In this document: piece after piece, positions 28,628 through 38,613 of the stretch
Position numbering within the stretch: the first letter of the stretch is position 1
How the letters are laid out: each line of letters begins with the position of its first letter
From: Halioglobus japonicus
GTDB lineage: Bacteria > Pseudomonadota > Gammaproteobacteria > Pseudomonadales > Halieaceae
Length of the DNA: 64,000 bases
Assembly: GCF_001983995.1 (NCBI RefSeq)
Contig: NZ_CP019450.1
Span: 1,302,001 to 1,366,000, forward strand
Reading direction: 5' to 3'
The notes under the pieces: generated by a model
What the model was told of the DNA's origin: nothing
Seen by the model: the letters and a program-made list of their open reading frames with translations, nothing else
Database searches by the model: none
Position numbers and translations under genes: made by a program

Positions 28628-28984
28628 ATGGCTCGTATTGCCGGTGTCAACATACCTGATAACAAGCACGCTGTTATCTCACTGACTTACATCTACGGTG
28701 TAGGTCGCACCACTGCCAAGGAACTGTGCGCCGCTACTGGTGTTGCAGAGAACGCCAAGATCGGCGATCTGTCCGAGGAAGACATGGATGCACTGCGTGG
28801 CAAAGTAGCTGAGATGACCGTCGAGGGTGACCTGCGTCGGGAAGTCTCCATGAACATCAAGCGTTTGATGGACCTGGGCTGCAACCGCGGCCTGCGTCAC
28901 CGTCGCAGCCTGCCGCTGCGCGGGCAACGCACCAAGACCAATGCGCGTACCCGTAAGGGCCCGCGTAAGCCGATTCGCAAGTAA
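28628..28984 (+). CDS. rpsM: 30S ribosomal protein S13
   Basis: Head protein contacting P-site tRNA and the 50S subunit. The 118-residue product starts [14 protein letters not shown] and ends with the basic [18 protein letters not shown] tail. First gene of the alpha section. Confidence 0.98.
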   Translation: MARIAGVNIPDNKHAVISLTYIYGVGRTTAKELCAATGVAENAKIGDLSEEDMDALRGKVAEMTVEGDLRREVSMNIKRLMDLGCNRGLRHRRSLPLRGQRTKTNARTRKGPRKPIRK

Positions 28985-29084
28985 GGAGCGACCCTAACGG
29001 GTTCGGGCCTCGGCCCACTCACAGCGAATCCTTTTTAGTGTAGCTGCACCGAGTGCAGTGTTGATATTAAAGTAGGAAAACGAC

Positions 29085-29477
29085 ATGGCGAAGCCAGGTG
29101 CCAAAGGCACTCGTAAGAAAATCACCAAGACTGTTGTCGACGGTATCGCGCACGTACACGCGTCCTTCAACAACACCATCATCACTATCACTGACCGTCA
29201 GGGCAACACCCTGAGCTGGGCTACCGCTGGTGGCTCCGGTTTCCGTGGTTCTCGCAAAAGCACCCCGTTCGCTGCCCAGGTTGCAGCTGAGCGCGCCGGT
29301 GAAGCGGCCAAGGAATACGGTCTGAAGAATCTGGACGTGCAAGTTAAAGGCCCCGGCCCTGGTCGTGAGTCTGCCGTACGTGCACTGAATGCCTGTGGTT
29401 ACAAGATCAGCAACATCACCGATGTTACACCGATCCCCCACAACGGCTGCCGTCCGCCCAAGAAACGTCGCGTATAA
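29085..29477 (+). CDS. rpsK: 30S ribosomal protein S11
   Basis: Platform protein near the mRNA exit. The 130-residue product has [19 protein letters not shown] and the C-terminal [18 protein letters not shown] signature. The 100 bases before it are non-coding, with no clear additional promoter. Confidence 0.98.
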   Translation: MAKPGAKGTRKKITKTVVDGIAHVHASFNNTIITITDRQGNTLSWATAGGSGFRGSRKSTPFAAQVAAERAGEAAKEYGLKNLDVQVKGPGPGRESAVRALNACGYKISNITDVTPIPHNGCRPPKKRRV

Positions 29478-29501
29478 CAGCGCTCAGAGGAAGAACTAGA
29501 C

Positions 29502-30122
29502 ATGGCTCGATATATTGGACCCAAGTGCAAGCTCTCCCGTCGTGAAGGAACTGACCTGTTCCTGAAAAGCGGTGTGCGCGCACTCGAAAGCAAGTGTAAA
29601 GCAGAAACCCAGCCCGGCCAGCACGGCGCCCGTCGCGGCCGCCTGTCTGACTACGGTGTACAGCTGCGTGAAAAGCAGAAAGTACGTCGTATCTACGGTG
29701 TTCTGGAAAAGCAATTCCGCAACTACTACAAGGAAGCCGCCCGCCTGAAAGGCGCCACCGGCGAAAACCTGCTGCAGCTGCTGGAATCTCGTTTGGATAA
29801 TGTTGTTTACCGCATGGGCTTCGGCTCTACCCGCTCTGAAGCGCGCCAGCTGGTAGCGCACAAAGCGATCCTGGTAAACGGCCAGGTAGTGAACATTGCT
29901 TCCTACCAGGTAAAAGCAGGTGATGTTGTGTCCCTGCGTGAAAAGGCCAAGAAGCAGCTGCGCGTCCAGTCTGCCCTGGCCCTGGCTGCCCAGCGCGGCG
30001 AACCCGAGTGGATCGAAGTTAACTCTGACAAGCTGGAAGGTACTTTCAAGTCTGTACCCGATCGTGCAGATCTCTCCAGCGAGATCAACGAAAACCTGAT
30101 CGTCGAGCTTTACTCCAAGTAA
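29502..30122 (+). CDS. rpsD: 30S ribosomal protein S4
   Basis: Assembly initiator of the 30S subunit and fidelity protein; known repressor of this operon in E. coli. The 206-residue product begins [21 protein letters not shown] and contains the S4 RNA-binding domain ([15 protein letters not shown]) in its middle. Confidence 0.98.
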   Translation: MARYIGPKCKLSRREGTDLFLKSGVRALESKCKAETQPGQHGARRGRLSDYGVQLREKQKVRRIYGVLEKQFRNYYKEAARLKGATGENLLQLLESRLDNVVYRMGFGSTRSEARQLVAHKAILVNGQVVNIASYQVKAGDVVSLREKAKKQLRVQSALALAAQRGEPEWIEVNSDKLEGTFKSVPDRADLSSEINENLIVELYSK

Positions 30123-30157
30123 TCCACGTTAGGAATTAACCTACAAAGGTGCCCCGT

Positions 30158-31162
30158 ATGCAGAGTGCAGTGACTGAATTTTTGACCCCGCGAGTAATCA
30201 ACGTTGATGAAAAGAACGCTACTCGCGCCCAGGTAACCCTGGAACCCCTGGAGCGCGGCTTTGGCCACACTCTGGGTAACGCCCTGCGCCGTATCCTGCT
30301 GTCTTCCATGCCCGGTTGTGCAATCACCGAGGTGGAGATCGACGGCGTATTGCACGAGTACAGTGCAATCGAAGGTGTTAACGAAGACGTTATCGAAATC
30401 CTGCTGAACCTCAAGGGCGTTGCCCTGGTGATGAACGGCAAGGATGAAGCAGAGCTGACCCTGACCAAGAAAGGCCCGGGTGCAGTAACTGCCGGCGACA
30501 TCCAGGTGGACCACGACATCGAGATCCGCAACCCGGATCACGTGATCTGCCACCTGAATGGCGACAGCGAAATCAACATGAAGCTGACTGTGGCCCGTGG
30601 CCGCGGCTACTCTCCCGCCGATTCTCGTGAGAATCCGGAAGAGGAGACCCGCTCGATTGGTCGCCTGCAGCTGGACGCCACCTTCTCGCCAGTACATCGC
30701 GTGTCCTACGTGGTTGACGCGGCTCGTGTAGAGCAGCGCACCGACCTGGACAAGCTGATTCTGGACCTGGAGACCAACGGCACTATCGACCCGGAAGAGG
30801 CGATCCGTCGCGCCGCGACCATCCTGCAGCAACAGCTGGCCGTGTTTGTTGACCTGGAGAGCGAATCTGAGTCTGAGTCTGTTGAGGAAGAGGACGAAGT
30901 AGATCCTATTCTGCTGCGCCCTGTGGACGATCTGGAACTGACCGTTCGCTCCGCCAACTGTCTCAAGGCAGAAAACATTTACTACATCGGCGACCTGGTG
31001 CAGCGCACTGAGGTTGAGCTGCTGAAAACCCCGAACCTGGGTAAGAAGTCGCTCACCGAGATCAAGGATGTACTGGCTTCACGTGGTCTGTCCCTGGGTA
31101 TGCGCCTGGACAACTGGCCGCCCGCCAGCCTGAAAAACGACGACCGGGTACTGAGCGTTTAA
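30158..31162 (+). CDS. rpoA: DNA-directed RNA polymerase subunit alpha
   Basis: Assembly scaffold of RNA polymerase and contact for UP elements and activators. ATG 30158 ([12 protein letters not shown]) matches the E. coli start and has AAAGGTG upstream; an in-frame GTG at 30149 is not needed. The 334-residue product has the N-terminal dimerisation domain ([22 protein letters not shown]) and C-terminal domain ([20 protein letters not shown]). The linker between them carries an acidic Ser-Glu repeat followed by EEEDEVD, more acidic than in E. coli. Confidence 0.98.
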   Translation: MQSAVTEFLTPRVINVDEKNATRAQVTLEPLERGFGHTLGNALRRILLSSMPGCAITEVEIDGVLHEYSAIEGVNEDVIEILLNLKGVALVMNGKDEAELTLTKKGPGAVTAGDIQVDHDIEIRNPDHVICHLNGDSEINMKLTVARGRGYSPADSRENPEEETRSIGRLQLDATFSPVHRVSYVVDAARVEQRTDLDKLILDLETNGTIDPEEAIRRAATILQQQLAVFVDLESESESESVEEEDEVDPILLRPVDDLELTVRSANCLKAENIYYIGDLVQRTEVELLKTPNLGKKSLTEIKDVLASRGLSLGMRLDNWPPASLKNDDRVLSV

Positions 31163-31223
31163 GCTCCCCGGTCAACTGAATAGCAGTGTGCTGAGATAGC
31201 ACCTTAATAGAGAGATTGGAAAA

Positions 31224-31610
31224 ATGCGTCATCGTCACAGTGGACGTCAACTGAATCGCAACTCCTCCCACCGCAAGGCCATGTTCCGTAACATGACCAA
31301 CTCACTGGTGGAGCACGAGCTGATCAAAACCACCCTGCCCAAGGCGAAAGAGCTGCGCAGCTATGCTGAGCCGCTGATCACCCTGGCCAAGGAAGACAGC
31401 GTGGCTAACCGCCGCCTGGCTTTCGACCGCACCCGCGACAAGGCGACCGTCGGCAAGCTCTTCAATGAGCTGGGCCCGCGCTACGAGTCTCGTCCCGGCG
31501 GGTACATTCGCATCCTGAAGTGCGGCTACCGCGCTGGCGACAAGGCTCCCATGGCCTACGTTGAGCTGGTGGATCGCCCCCAGGTTGAGGCTTACGACGA
31601 CGAGGATTGA
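31224..31610 (+). CDS. rplQ: 50S ribosomal protein L17
   Basis: Exit-tunnel rim protein. The 128-residue product begins [20 protein letters not shown] and has the [20 protein letters not shown] signature. It is the last gene of the ribosomal block. Confidence 0.98.
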   Translation: MRHRHSGRQLNRNSSHRKAMFRNMTNSLVEHELIKTTLPKAKELRSYAEPLITLAKEDSVANRRLAFDRTRDKATVGKLFNELGPRYESRPGGYIRILKCGYRAGDKAPMAYVELVDRPQVEAYDDED

Positions 31611-31647
31611 TTCCTCGGCCGTTGTCAGCGTCAGTCTGACAGACAAT

Positions 31648-31676
31648 AAAAAAGCCGGGCTATGCCCGGCTTTTTT
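31648..31676 (+). terminator. Strong rho-independent terminator after rplQ
   Basis: A perfect 13-pair stem, A6-GCCGGGC with GCCCGGC-T6 and a TAT loop, spans 31648-31676. With A- and T-runs on both sides it works on both strands and also ends the convergent minor-pilin operon. Confidence 0.96.
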
Positions 31677-31695
31677 GTGCCTCATTTAAATAGGC

Positions 31696-32004
31696 TTAAC
31701 GTGGAAGTGACTTTCGCCAGGACTCGAAGCTGCTGTCGCTGAAGGACTGGCCATCCATGACACACTCGGTAACATCGACAGCAGCTTCACGTGTGCCGGT
31801 CATGGTGCGGGCGATCTGCCCTGCAGCGTTCGCTTCGGCAATATCAAGTGAGTTCGCCTGAAGCGTGACAAGGCCTCGTGTGCCTTTTTCAGTGATGACC
31901 TGACAGTCGACACTGTGCTTTGGGTATACGCGCTCCTGTGCGTGAGAGGCGCTCTGGACTAATAGTAATCCCAGTGCCAGTGCAGTCAGCTTGGATACTT
32001 GCAT
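31696..32004 (-). CDS. Small secreted protein of unknown function in the pilin operon
   Basis: I do not recognise the family. ATG 32004 (MQVSKLTALALGLL) with AGGAG eight bases upstream gives 102 residues. Residues 1-22 form a signal peptide with likely cleavage after ASHAQ or just before it, leaving about 80 residues with two cysteines (VDCQV and TECVM) that could form a disulfide. It starts 16 bases after the pilE stop on the same strand and ends at the terminator shared with rplQ, so it appears to be the last gene of the pilin operon. Confidence 0.75.
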   Translation of the reverse strand: MQVSKLTALALGLLLVQSASHAQERVYPKHSVDCQVITEKGTRGLVTLQANSLDIAEANAAGQIARTMTGTREAAVDVTECVMDGQSFSDSSFESWRKSLPR

Positions 32005-32020
32005 GGTGAATCTCCTATGC

Positions 32021-32467
32021 TTACCAACAAAGGGCAGTTGCGGCGGTGCCATCTTTCTTCAATGCCCGCTTGCTGCCTGATGAATCGAGTGAGAAGGTGA
32101 AACAATCTTCATCGCCATCTTGGGGAGAAGTCCCAGTTGGTGTGGCAGTGAGGACATAACAACGGGTCAAATCGCCACTTGCGCACGCAGAGGCAGTCAC
32201 CGTGTAATGCCCTTCATCAGACTGTGTTCCCAGGCCCAGTTCGCTTAGTGTTGTCGTGTATGTGCTTCTGTCGAGCATGTATTGTTCCTGGCGGTTAGCG
32301 GCTTCCGTCAGGAAAGCTTTGCCGTCAGCCCTTCGACCTTTCTGCAGCGCCTCTTGATAAGAGGGTAGGGCGACTGCCAGCAGGATGCCGACAATCACCA
32401 CCACAATCATGACTTCGATAAGGGTGAAACCCTGCTCTGCCCGGCGTTTCTGTGTTGGCATATCCAT
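32021..32467 (-). CDS. pilE: Type IV pilin-like protein PilE
   Basis: Minor pilin. The 148-residue prepilin has a short leader ending at G-FTLIEVMIVVVIVGILLAV, the prepilin peptidase site followed by the hydrophobic stalk, with the family glutamate at mature position 5. C-terminal cysteines (CFTF ... ALCW) fit the pilin D-region. ATG 32467 lies three bases after the pilY1 stop, with AGGAGG inside the pilY1 end; a second ATG two codons on is possible. Confidence 0.9.
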   Translation of the reverse strand: MDMPTQKRRAEQGFTLIEVMIVVVIVGILLAVALPSYQEALQKGRRADGKAFLTEAANRQEQYMLDRSTYTTTLSELGLGTQSDEGHYTVTASACASGDLTRCYVLTATPTGTSPQDGDEDCFTFSLDSSGSKRALKKDGTAATALCW

Positions 32468-32470
32468 TTA

Positions 32471-35400
32471 TTAGTAGTCCTCCTGGTACCAGTAGTTGCC
32501 GTAGGGTGGACGCAGGCTCTCGCCCAGGTCGCAGACGCCGCTGGTGCAATCGACCGTGCCAGGCTCGTCTAGACTGTTCGGGGGTGCACCAGGGGGCAGT
32601 AGTACGCGGATCGAGCCATCTTCGGAGAAGTGCAGCGATGGCGCGTCGGGAATGATCGAACCGAGAATGATGGTATCCCGATCACCGGTATAGAGGTCGA
32701 TAACATACATCTGACCAGTACCCGCCTGAGGTTCACAGATATTGATGTCGCTCACTATATTTGACGGGGTAAATGTACTTGCAAAGACACGCCCGTTAAT
32801 AGTGAGCGTTTCTGCGAGGCTCTTTTCGCCTGGCGCTTCGAGACCCATCATCCAGCCGCTGGCTGCGTCAAGCGCGCCTTGCGCAGTAGCCTGCTCAGTT
32901 TCGTCCCCCGTGTTAATGAGATCAGCCGTGATGTCATACAGGAGGTTTTCACGCAGCGGCAGCACGCAACGGAAGTCATCGGGGGCACTTCCACCAGAGC
33001 ATGTAGCGTCGCTCGGGCGGTTCGTGCTGTAAATGCCGATGGCCTCGTCCCTTAGCATGTACAGGCGATTTTGAACATCTAGCGCAATCGGGTTGGTTCG
33101 GTCACCAGATCCGATAATAACTGCATCGATGGCGATGCCTTCTTCGCGGATGCGAACAACATCAGGTGCATTGAAGAAGCGTCTGTCGTTGTCTTCATCA
33201 TTGCCATTGAGTGCCGCGAACTGAACAATGCGCCATGGCTTGTTACTGGCGTCGGGAATGGCGTTCCCCGCCAGATCAATGCGCCATATGTTGCCACCGG
33301 TGTCACCGAAGTAGATCCGGTCGGTCAGACCGTCGGCGTTGCTGTCGAATGCTTTCACCTGACCGGGTACTGAGTGAGTCAGGCCGGTTTCCTGAAGATT
33401 GGTGGCGCTGTTTGCACCGGGCGTGAAGCTGTAGATCAAGGAGCCAGTGGCGGCATCGACGATAAACACGCCACGACCCTGGGAGTCGGCAGTGCCAAGC
33501 CCGGTCAGATCCTTGTTGGTGTCGTAACCTGCACCGAAAATGAGGGCAGGCTTGGGAACACCGTTTGCATCCACATGCCCCGGGATCTGGGTTACCACTG
33601 GTTCCGACCAGGTCTGGCCAAGCTCGGCAAAGGCCGTCATATCCGAACCGATGCGCCACAGGAACGAAGGTGTATCCGGAGTCGAGATATCCAGCGCGTA
33701 GTAGGATTCGCCGCCCCGGCGCATGCCAAGGAAAACCCATACTTTGTCGCCATCGCTCGACTTGAGCGTACCATCGCTGTTGCTATCGAAAGTGTACGAG
33801 ACGGGGGTTAGGTCCATGCCGTACACGTTGTCGTTGGACGATTGGTCGCGGCGTCGCACTGGCAGAATCTCGGCCAGTTCTTTCGGGAAGAAGGCCCAGT
33901 CTTCCTGGCCGTCGCCGTTACCGAACATGTGCACGAAGCCGTGGTTGGTGCCCGAGATGATCCGCATATCCGGGTTGTCATTGGTAAAGGCATTGGTGCG
34001 TGCACCGTAGTTCACCACCAGAGGCTGGCTGTGGAGAATATCGCCCATGATCCAGCTTCTGACCGTGGTGCTGGGTTCATCGTCCTCGTCATAGGTATCG
34101 TAGCCCAGCGCCCAGTTCAGCTGCTTGTTGAAAGCGTCACTGGTTGATGCCCCGAACAGGTTCCACAGTGCCAGGTCGTCTATTGTGCCCATACTGGTGG
34201 CGTTGATATTGGTTGAATTGAAGGCCTGCAGAGCACCGGCGTTGCCGGTATTGGTCAACACATTGCGTGTCGCCGGATCTCGGGCGGCGAGCAGCGCGCC
34301 TACGCCACCTTCGCCGACCCGGCCACCGTCTGCACTAGTGCTCCAGAAGGTGGTTGCGGTCTCGAGGATGTCGCCAGAGGCTGAATCGATGGCCGGCGTG
34401 GTGCCGTCGGCCTGGACGATGACGGCGGAATCACCGTCAATTTTGACCTTGAGCTTCTTGATATTGCCGATCCAGTCGACCGTCAAACTGGGTTCAAACA
34501 TCGCGTAGAACACCTCGTCCCGGCTGCGTGTGCGGGTGAAGGTATCAACCGCTACCGCCGGTGAGGTGAAGGTGGTTTCTCGAGAGAGAATGCCCACTAG
34601 GGCGCCCTGGAACGCGTCGGCGAGTTCCTGGGAGTTGGTGGCAGTGTAGTAATCGCCCTTGCCCTTGTCCGCGGTGTCTTCCAGCAGCTGCTGATTGGTG
34701 GCAAAACCAATCGTGTACGTAATGCCGTACTGGTCGCCGTTGGTTGAGTCATTGTCCAGGTCGGTTTTGGCCATGTACTCGGCCAGTTCCGGCATACAGC
34801 TCTCGCGGTTGCCCTGGTTCGAGAACGGATAGGAACCGCAACTGGTAGCGCCAGTCAGGGTCTTGATATACGAGTTGGCCGAGCTGTCGTTCTGCGGTTC
34901 ACCGTCTGTCATCAGAATGATGTAGGTGTAGGCACAGCTGGAGTTGGGCTGGATATAGGTGCCGCCAGATTCCGCCGCGGTATCCTTGGGGGCGATGTCG
35001 GAGGTGGAATAGCTACTGGTCGGGGCAGCGTCGTTGCCCCACAGCACATCCTTACCCGCAATGTAGCGATAGGCCTCATAGAACGATTCGCAAAGCGGGG
35101 TACTGCCCGATGCCTGAATACTTTCCACCAGCGTTACCATGTTTTCACGTTGGGTTGTGTTCATGTCGCTTACAATGCCCTGAATGATGCGGCCGCCATC
35201 GTAGACATCCTCGTCACCCACACTGTTTTGCGCGTTGCGGTTGAATTCCATCAGGCCGAAATCAATGCTGGTATTGGTTTCGATCATGGTGCCGATGACA
35301 TCCTGGGCAATCTCCAGGCGCGACCGGGTAACAATGAGGCTGTCATCGTTTAGGTAGTCGATGTAGTGCGACGTGAAGAAGGTCAGCGCCTCGCTGCCCC

Positions 35401-36430
35401 AGTCGATGGAATTATCGATGTCCGGACCGTACTCATTGCCGGTGGCGACGTTGTCCTGAGGGAAGCCGTCTGCCTGGCCGCTGCCGTTGCTGGGATTGGG
35501 CGTCTCTCCAGTAAGGTCGTCGCGGCACTCAACATGGGTGGTATTGCGTGAGGAGGAACTTTCGCTCAGGTCTTCCCATGTGCCGGGAATGAGGGTGTCG
35601 TCTTCACACACCTGAACCCGATCGCCCTGGAATACCCAGCCATCGCTATAGGCCGGGCCGCTCACCCATTCGAAACAAGCGTCGTAGTCATTATCGGGGC
35701 CGGGAATCTCGATATCGAGATAGGTGAGCCCTCCGCTACAGTCGTTTCCGCTGTCATTGTCACGGTAGACCCATCCGGAAGTGCTGTTGCTGCTGACTAC
35801 CTCCTGATAGCAGGCGTCATTGTTGGGGCCTTCTGGGTCCACATAGTACAAAGAACCAGGGCAGTCATTGCCGGAGTCATCCTGGACCCAGACCAATACA
35901 TTCAGCGGTACCGTACCGGTCTCATAGGTATAACAACCGGCGTTGTTGGGGCCAGGGGGGTTGCGATAGGTCTGACCATCCGGGCACACATACTCGCACT
36001 GGCCCTCTTCAATCGATGAATCAACCCAGCGCAGTGCGCGTTCCGGGGTAAAGCGGCCGTTGTTGGTCAGTGGGGTGTATGAGGCATCACAGCGGTTGGC
36101 ACTGGCTGAAAAGTATTGGCTGCTGTCGGGCGCCGGCGCGGTGACCGTGCCGTCATCATTGCGTCGTGCCCAGTAGACGCGTCCATCCGGGGCGCCGCCG
36201 TCATAGGACTCGGTGGGGTCATAGGGTGGGCGCTCCTCAGTGACCTGAGTGGCCATACTGCCCGAGTCATCGAAAACAATAAGGACCTTGGGGCGGGCGC
36301 CGGAGGAGGCGTCAAACTCAGATTTGTAAATCTCTGTGTCGTCGGCACTTGTGCCCAGGCTGGCTGCGAGCAGCGCCAGGGCGGCGCCGCGGGCCCAGTG
36401 CCCGAGGGTGGTGAGTTTCTCAGTGTTCAT
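32471..36430 (-). CDS. pilY1: Type IV pilus tip adhesin/assembly protein PilY1
   Basis: Large secreted protein that caps or primes type IV pili and acts in surface sensing and adhesion. ATG 36430 with GGAGGA six bases upstream gives 1319 residues beginning with a signal peptide (about 1-30). A VWA-like domain follows, with MIDAS motif DDSGS at 54-58 and ILMTDGEPQ at about 505-513. A C-terminal beta-propeller of the PilC/PilY1 type carries a calcium loop DSNADGLTD at 1029-1037. Residues about 145-275 hold a Cys-rich module repeated about three times (GPNN..CY...DDSGNDC), inserted inside the VWA domain. Frames upstream of 36430 lack support. Confidence 0.93.
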   Translation of the reverse strand: MNTEKLTTLGHWARGAALALLAASLGTSADDTEIYKSEFDASSGARPKVLIVFDDSGSMATQVTEERPPYDPTESYDGGAPDGRVYWARRNDDGTVTAPAPDSSQYFSASANRCDASYTPLTNNGRFTPERALRWVDSSIEEGQCEYVCPDGQTYRNPPGPNNAGCYTYETGTVPLNVLVWVQDDSGNDCPGSLYYVDPEGPNNDACYQEVVSSNSTSGWVYRDNDSGNDCSGGLTYLDIEIPGPDNDYDACFEWVSGPAYSDGWVFQGDRVQVCEDDTLIPGTWEDLSESSSSRNTTHVECRDDLTGETPNPSNGSGQADGFPQDNVATGNEYGPDIDNSIDWGSEALTFFTSHYIDYLNDDSLIVTRSRLEIAQDVIGTMIETNTSIDFGLMEFNRNAQNSVGDEDVYDGGRIIQGIVSDMNTTQRENMVTLVESIQASGSTPLCESFYEAYRYIAGKDVLWGNDAAPTSSYSTSDIAPKDTAAESGGTYIQPNSSCAYTYIILMTDGEPQNDSSANSYIKTLTGATSCGSYPFSNQGNRESCMPELAEYMAKTDLDNDSTNGDQYGITYTIGFATNQQLLEDTADKGKGDYYTATNSQELADAFQGALVGILSRETTFTSPAVAVDTFTRTRSRDEVFYAMFEPSLTVDWIGNIKKLKVKIDGDSAVIVQADGTTPAIDSASGDILETATTFWSTSADGGRVGEGGVGALLAARDPATRNVLTNTGNAGALQAFNSTNINATSMGTIDDLALWNLFGASTSDAFNKQLNWALGYDTYDEDDEPSTTVRSWIMGDILHSQPLVVNYGARTNAFTNDNPDMRIISGTNHGFVHMFGNGDGQEDWAFFPKELAEILPVRRRDQSSNDNVYGMDLTPVSYTFDSNSDGTLKSSDGDKVWVFLGMRRGGESYYALDISTPDTPSFLWRIGSDMTAFAELGQTWSEPVVTQIPGHVDANGVPKPALIFGAGYDTNKDLTGLGTADSQGRGVFIVDAATGSLIYSFTPGANSATNLQETGLTHSVPGQVKAFDSNADGLTDRIYFGDTGGNIWRIDLAGNAIPDASNKPWRIVQFAALNGNDEDNDRRFFNAPDVVRIREEGIAIDAVIIGSGDRTNPIALDVQNRLYMLRDEAIGIYSTNRPSDATCSGGSAPDDFRCVLPLRENLLYDITADLINTGDETEQATAQGALDAASGWMMGLEAPGEKSLAETLTINGRVFASTFTPSNIVSDINICEPQAGTGQMYVIDLYTGDRDTIILGSIIPDAPSLHFSEDGSIRVLLPPGAPPNSLDEPGTVDCTSGVCDLGESLRPPYGNYWYQEDY

Positions 36431-36493
36431 TGAGCTATCCTCCGGTGGATTGCTGAGGTGCTGACCTTTCTGAAAGTGAAATATGCGCATGGA

Positions 36494-36997
36494 TCAGCCA
36501 CTGCCAATCACAGTTTTGACGACGCCGAGCTCAACCTGCGTGCGGGCACGGCCCGGCAGCCTGTGTTCGGACTGAATGTGGTAGTAGTCGCAATCAAAAA
36601 CACCAACGCTGCTGCCGCCTCTGCCACCTGGTGGTCTGGGGCAAGTGCGATCAATACCGATGAGTATCACGTCGACGTCAACATTGCTCGCGTCGGGGTT
36701 GTTGGGGTCGTCGGCGACATTCCTGAGCGGGTGGGCGCCACTTAAGCCTGTGAACGGGTCGTTGACTATCGGTTGCCGGTTAAAGGGATCCTGGGCTGTG
36801 CCTGCCAGCGCCATAGTCCCGTAAATGCCTGCCTCGGCCGCCTGAAAGGACTTGTAGGAGTCCTGCATATTGGTGGACATCTTTAAGCCCAGCGCACTGT
36901 TGTTGGCGGCGGTGACTGCGATGATGGTCACCACCAGCAGGAACAGCAGCGCTGTCGCGAGTGCGATGCCCGATTGATGTTTATAGCTCTTCAGCAT
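36494..36997 (-). CDS. pilX: Type IV pilus minor pilin PilX
   Basis: The 167-residue protein has the PilX N-terminal signature QSGIALATALLFLLVVTIIAV followed by ALGLKMSTNMQDSYKSFQAAEAGI, which identifies PilX/PilX_N. Unlike FimT or PilV the cleavage motif is degenerate, as usual for PilX. The start overlaps the pilW stop by one base (TAATG), and pilY1 follows 63 bases later. Confidence 0.9.
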   Translation of the reverse strand: MLKSYKHQSGIALATALLFLLVVTIIAVTAANNSALGLKMSTNMQDSYKSFQAAEAGIYGTMALAGTAQDPFNRQPIVNDPFTGLSGAHPLRNVADDPNNPDASNVDVDVILIGIDRTCPRPPGGRGGSSVGVFDCDYYHIQSEHRLPGRARTQVELGVVKTVIGSG

Positions 36998-38010
36998 TAG
37001 GAAGCACCTCCGCGGAGCACGATTCTGGGATTACGCAGGGTGATATCGGCATGTAATAGAACGCGGCGGAACGTGTCATTTGGGGTAACGGTGCGATCCC
37101 CGAGCGTGTAGGTCTTCTCGTTGGTGTAGTCGTAGTCGTCGTTTTCCGCGCGCATCAGGATGTAGGCTTGCATTGACGTTGCCTGGTCCCAGCCGCTGCT
37201 CCCCACGTCGTTAGGGTCAGCGGCGACCGCATCGGCGGTGCCATCCACGCCAGTGTCAAAGCCAAACAAAAAGCGCATGTCTTCAACGCCCTGTACCAGG
37301 TCCTGGCGTTGCATGGCCATTCCCGAACCATCCCAGGTCAGCACCATCCGGCTTAATGTCGGAATGGCCGAATCGCGGATATAGTAAACCTCGACGTTGT
37401 AGGGCCAGGCGTTGGCCAGGGCGTATGACGTCCCGGTGCCGATGGACGGCATTGAGTCGGCGCCATCAACCAGCATGCCCGCTTCGGAGTTGGCCACCAG
37501 ATAGGTGGTCTTAACGTCGATCTCACCTGACGGGAAGGTGTTGCCCGTGCTGTCATTCGGGTCAGCGGCGATGGGAGCTGGGATGACGTTCTTGATCACG
37601 AGCACGTCGGTGTTTTCCCGTGCGTCGGTAATGCAGCCGTACGCTAGATTGTCTGCGCCTACGGTCATCGCCATCAGCGATTCGCCGGTGTTGTAGGCAG
37701 CCGCATCACCGGTGCAGTCGTTGGTGATTGATGTGTTTAGAGAACCGTCCTTAACAATATCCTCGTGATAAACCCCACCGAAGAATCCCACATGTTTGGC
37801 GGAATAGCTGATCAGTTGAAGTGCAAACTGGCCGTTCTCGGAGATGCCCGCTACCTGGTCGACCTCTGTGAGTGAGCGAGTGGATGCCAGATAGACTGAT
37901 ACAGCGCCCGCGATGACGATGATGCCGAGCACCATTGCCACCATAAACTCAATGAGTGAAAAGCCGCCGTGATGTGTTGTTCTTGCATAGTGTCTTTGCC
38001 GAATTTTCAT
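36997..38010 (-). CDS. pilW: Type IV pilus minor pilin PilW
   Basis: The 337-residue prepilin-like protein has the peptidase site G-FSLIEFMVAMVLGIIVIAG near residue 16, with glutamate at mature position 5. The remaining part is the extended PilW domain. It shares one base with both pilV (upstream) and pilX (downstream), so the genes are translationally coupled. Confidence 0.9.
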   Translation of the reverse strand: MKIRQRHYARTTHHGGFSLIEFMVAMVLGIIVIAGAVSVYLASTRSLTEVDQVAGISENGQFALQLISYSAKHVGFFGGVYHEDIVKDGSLNTSITNDCTGDAAAYNTGESLMAMTVGADNLAYGCITDARENTDVLVIKNVIPAPIAADPNDSTGNTFPSGEIDVKTTYLVANSEAGMLVDGADSMPSIGTGTSYALANAWPYNVEVYYIRDSAIPTLSRMVLTWDGSGMAMQRQDLVQGVEDMRFLFGFDTGVDGTADAVAADPNDVGSSGWDQATSMQAYILMRAENDDYDYTNEKTYTLGDRTVTPNDTFRRVLLHADITLRNPRIVLRGGAS

Positions 38011-38612
38011 TACATATCGCCCTCGTCAAAGATGAAGCTGCTGATCACGACTTGCCGCCGGTAGGGTTTATCCTCGTTGGCAAAATCCGTGCCGCAAATC
38101 GTGTCGCCGGTGGCTGCGTCAAAGGTTTCACTAATGCCGCGCCACTGGATGACAATGTCGATAATCCCGGTGTTGGTCTTACCCGTGTCCGCGGTGAAGT
38201 TCACGCAGGCAGCAACGTCACGCAGCACTGCGGTGCTGCTGGCATCGCCGTTCGGATCGGGGGCGGTGACGGCTGAGCCTGCAAGGAGACTTTCCCAATT
38301 GTCCAGATCGAATTTTGCGAGATCTTCAGCTGTGCAACTTGTGGTGGCACAGTTGGTGACCATGGCCGGACCGCTCGAGCCGTTCAGCGGGTTGTGAGCT
38401 GTGTATTCGGCAACGCCCTCAGGGTTGCGACGGATGCGTTCCAGCAAATCATCGGCCAGTGACACAGCGCGAGTTCGCTGCACGGTGTCGTGTTGAGCCA
38501 CCTTCGATACGCCTAATAGGCTAACGATACCGAGAATGCCGATGGCCAAAATCACTGCAGCGATCAGTGCTTCAATCAGGGTCATTCCCTGCTGTTTTGT
38601 TGTGGTGTTCAT
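38010..38612 (-). CDS. pilV: Type IV pilus minor pilin PilV
   Basis: The 200-residue protein starts MNTTTKQQG-MTLIEALIAAVILAIG, with a prepilin peptidase site at G9/M10. The open frame extends 88 codons further upstream into fimT in another reading frame, but those residues do not look like a pilin; ATG 38612 lies one base after the fimT stop. In Pseudomonas the PilVWX minor pilins form the pilus initiation complex with PilY1. Confidence 0.9.
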   Translation of the reverse strand: MNTTTKQQGMTLIEALIAAVILAIGILGIVSLLGVSKVAQHDTVQRTRAVSLADDLLERIRRNPEGVAEYTAHNPLNGSSGPAMVTNCATTSCTAEDLAKFDLDNWESLLAGSAVTAPDPNGDASSTAVLRDVAACVNFTADTGKTNTGIIDIVIQWRGISETFDAATGDTICGTDFANEDKPYRRQVVISSFIFDEGDM

Positions 38613-38613
38613 G

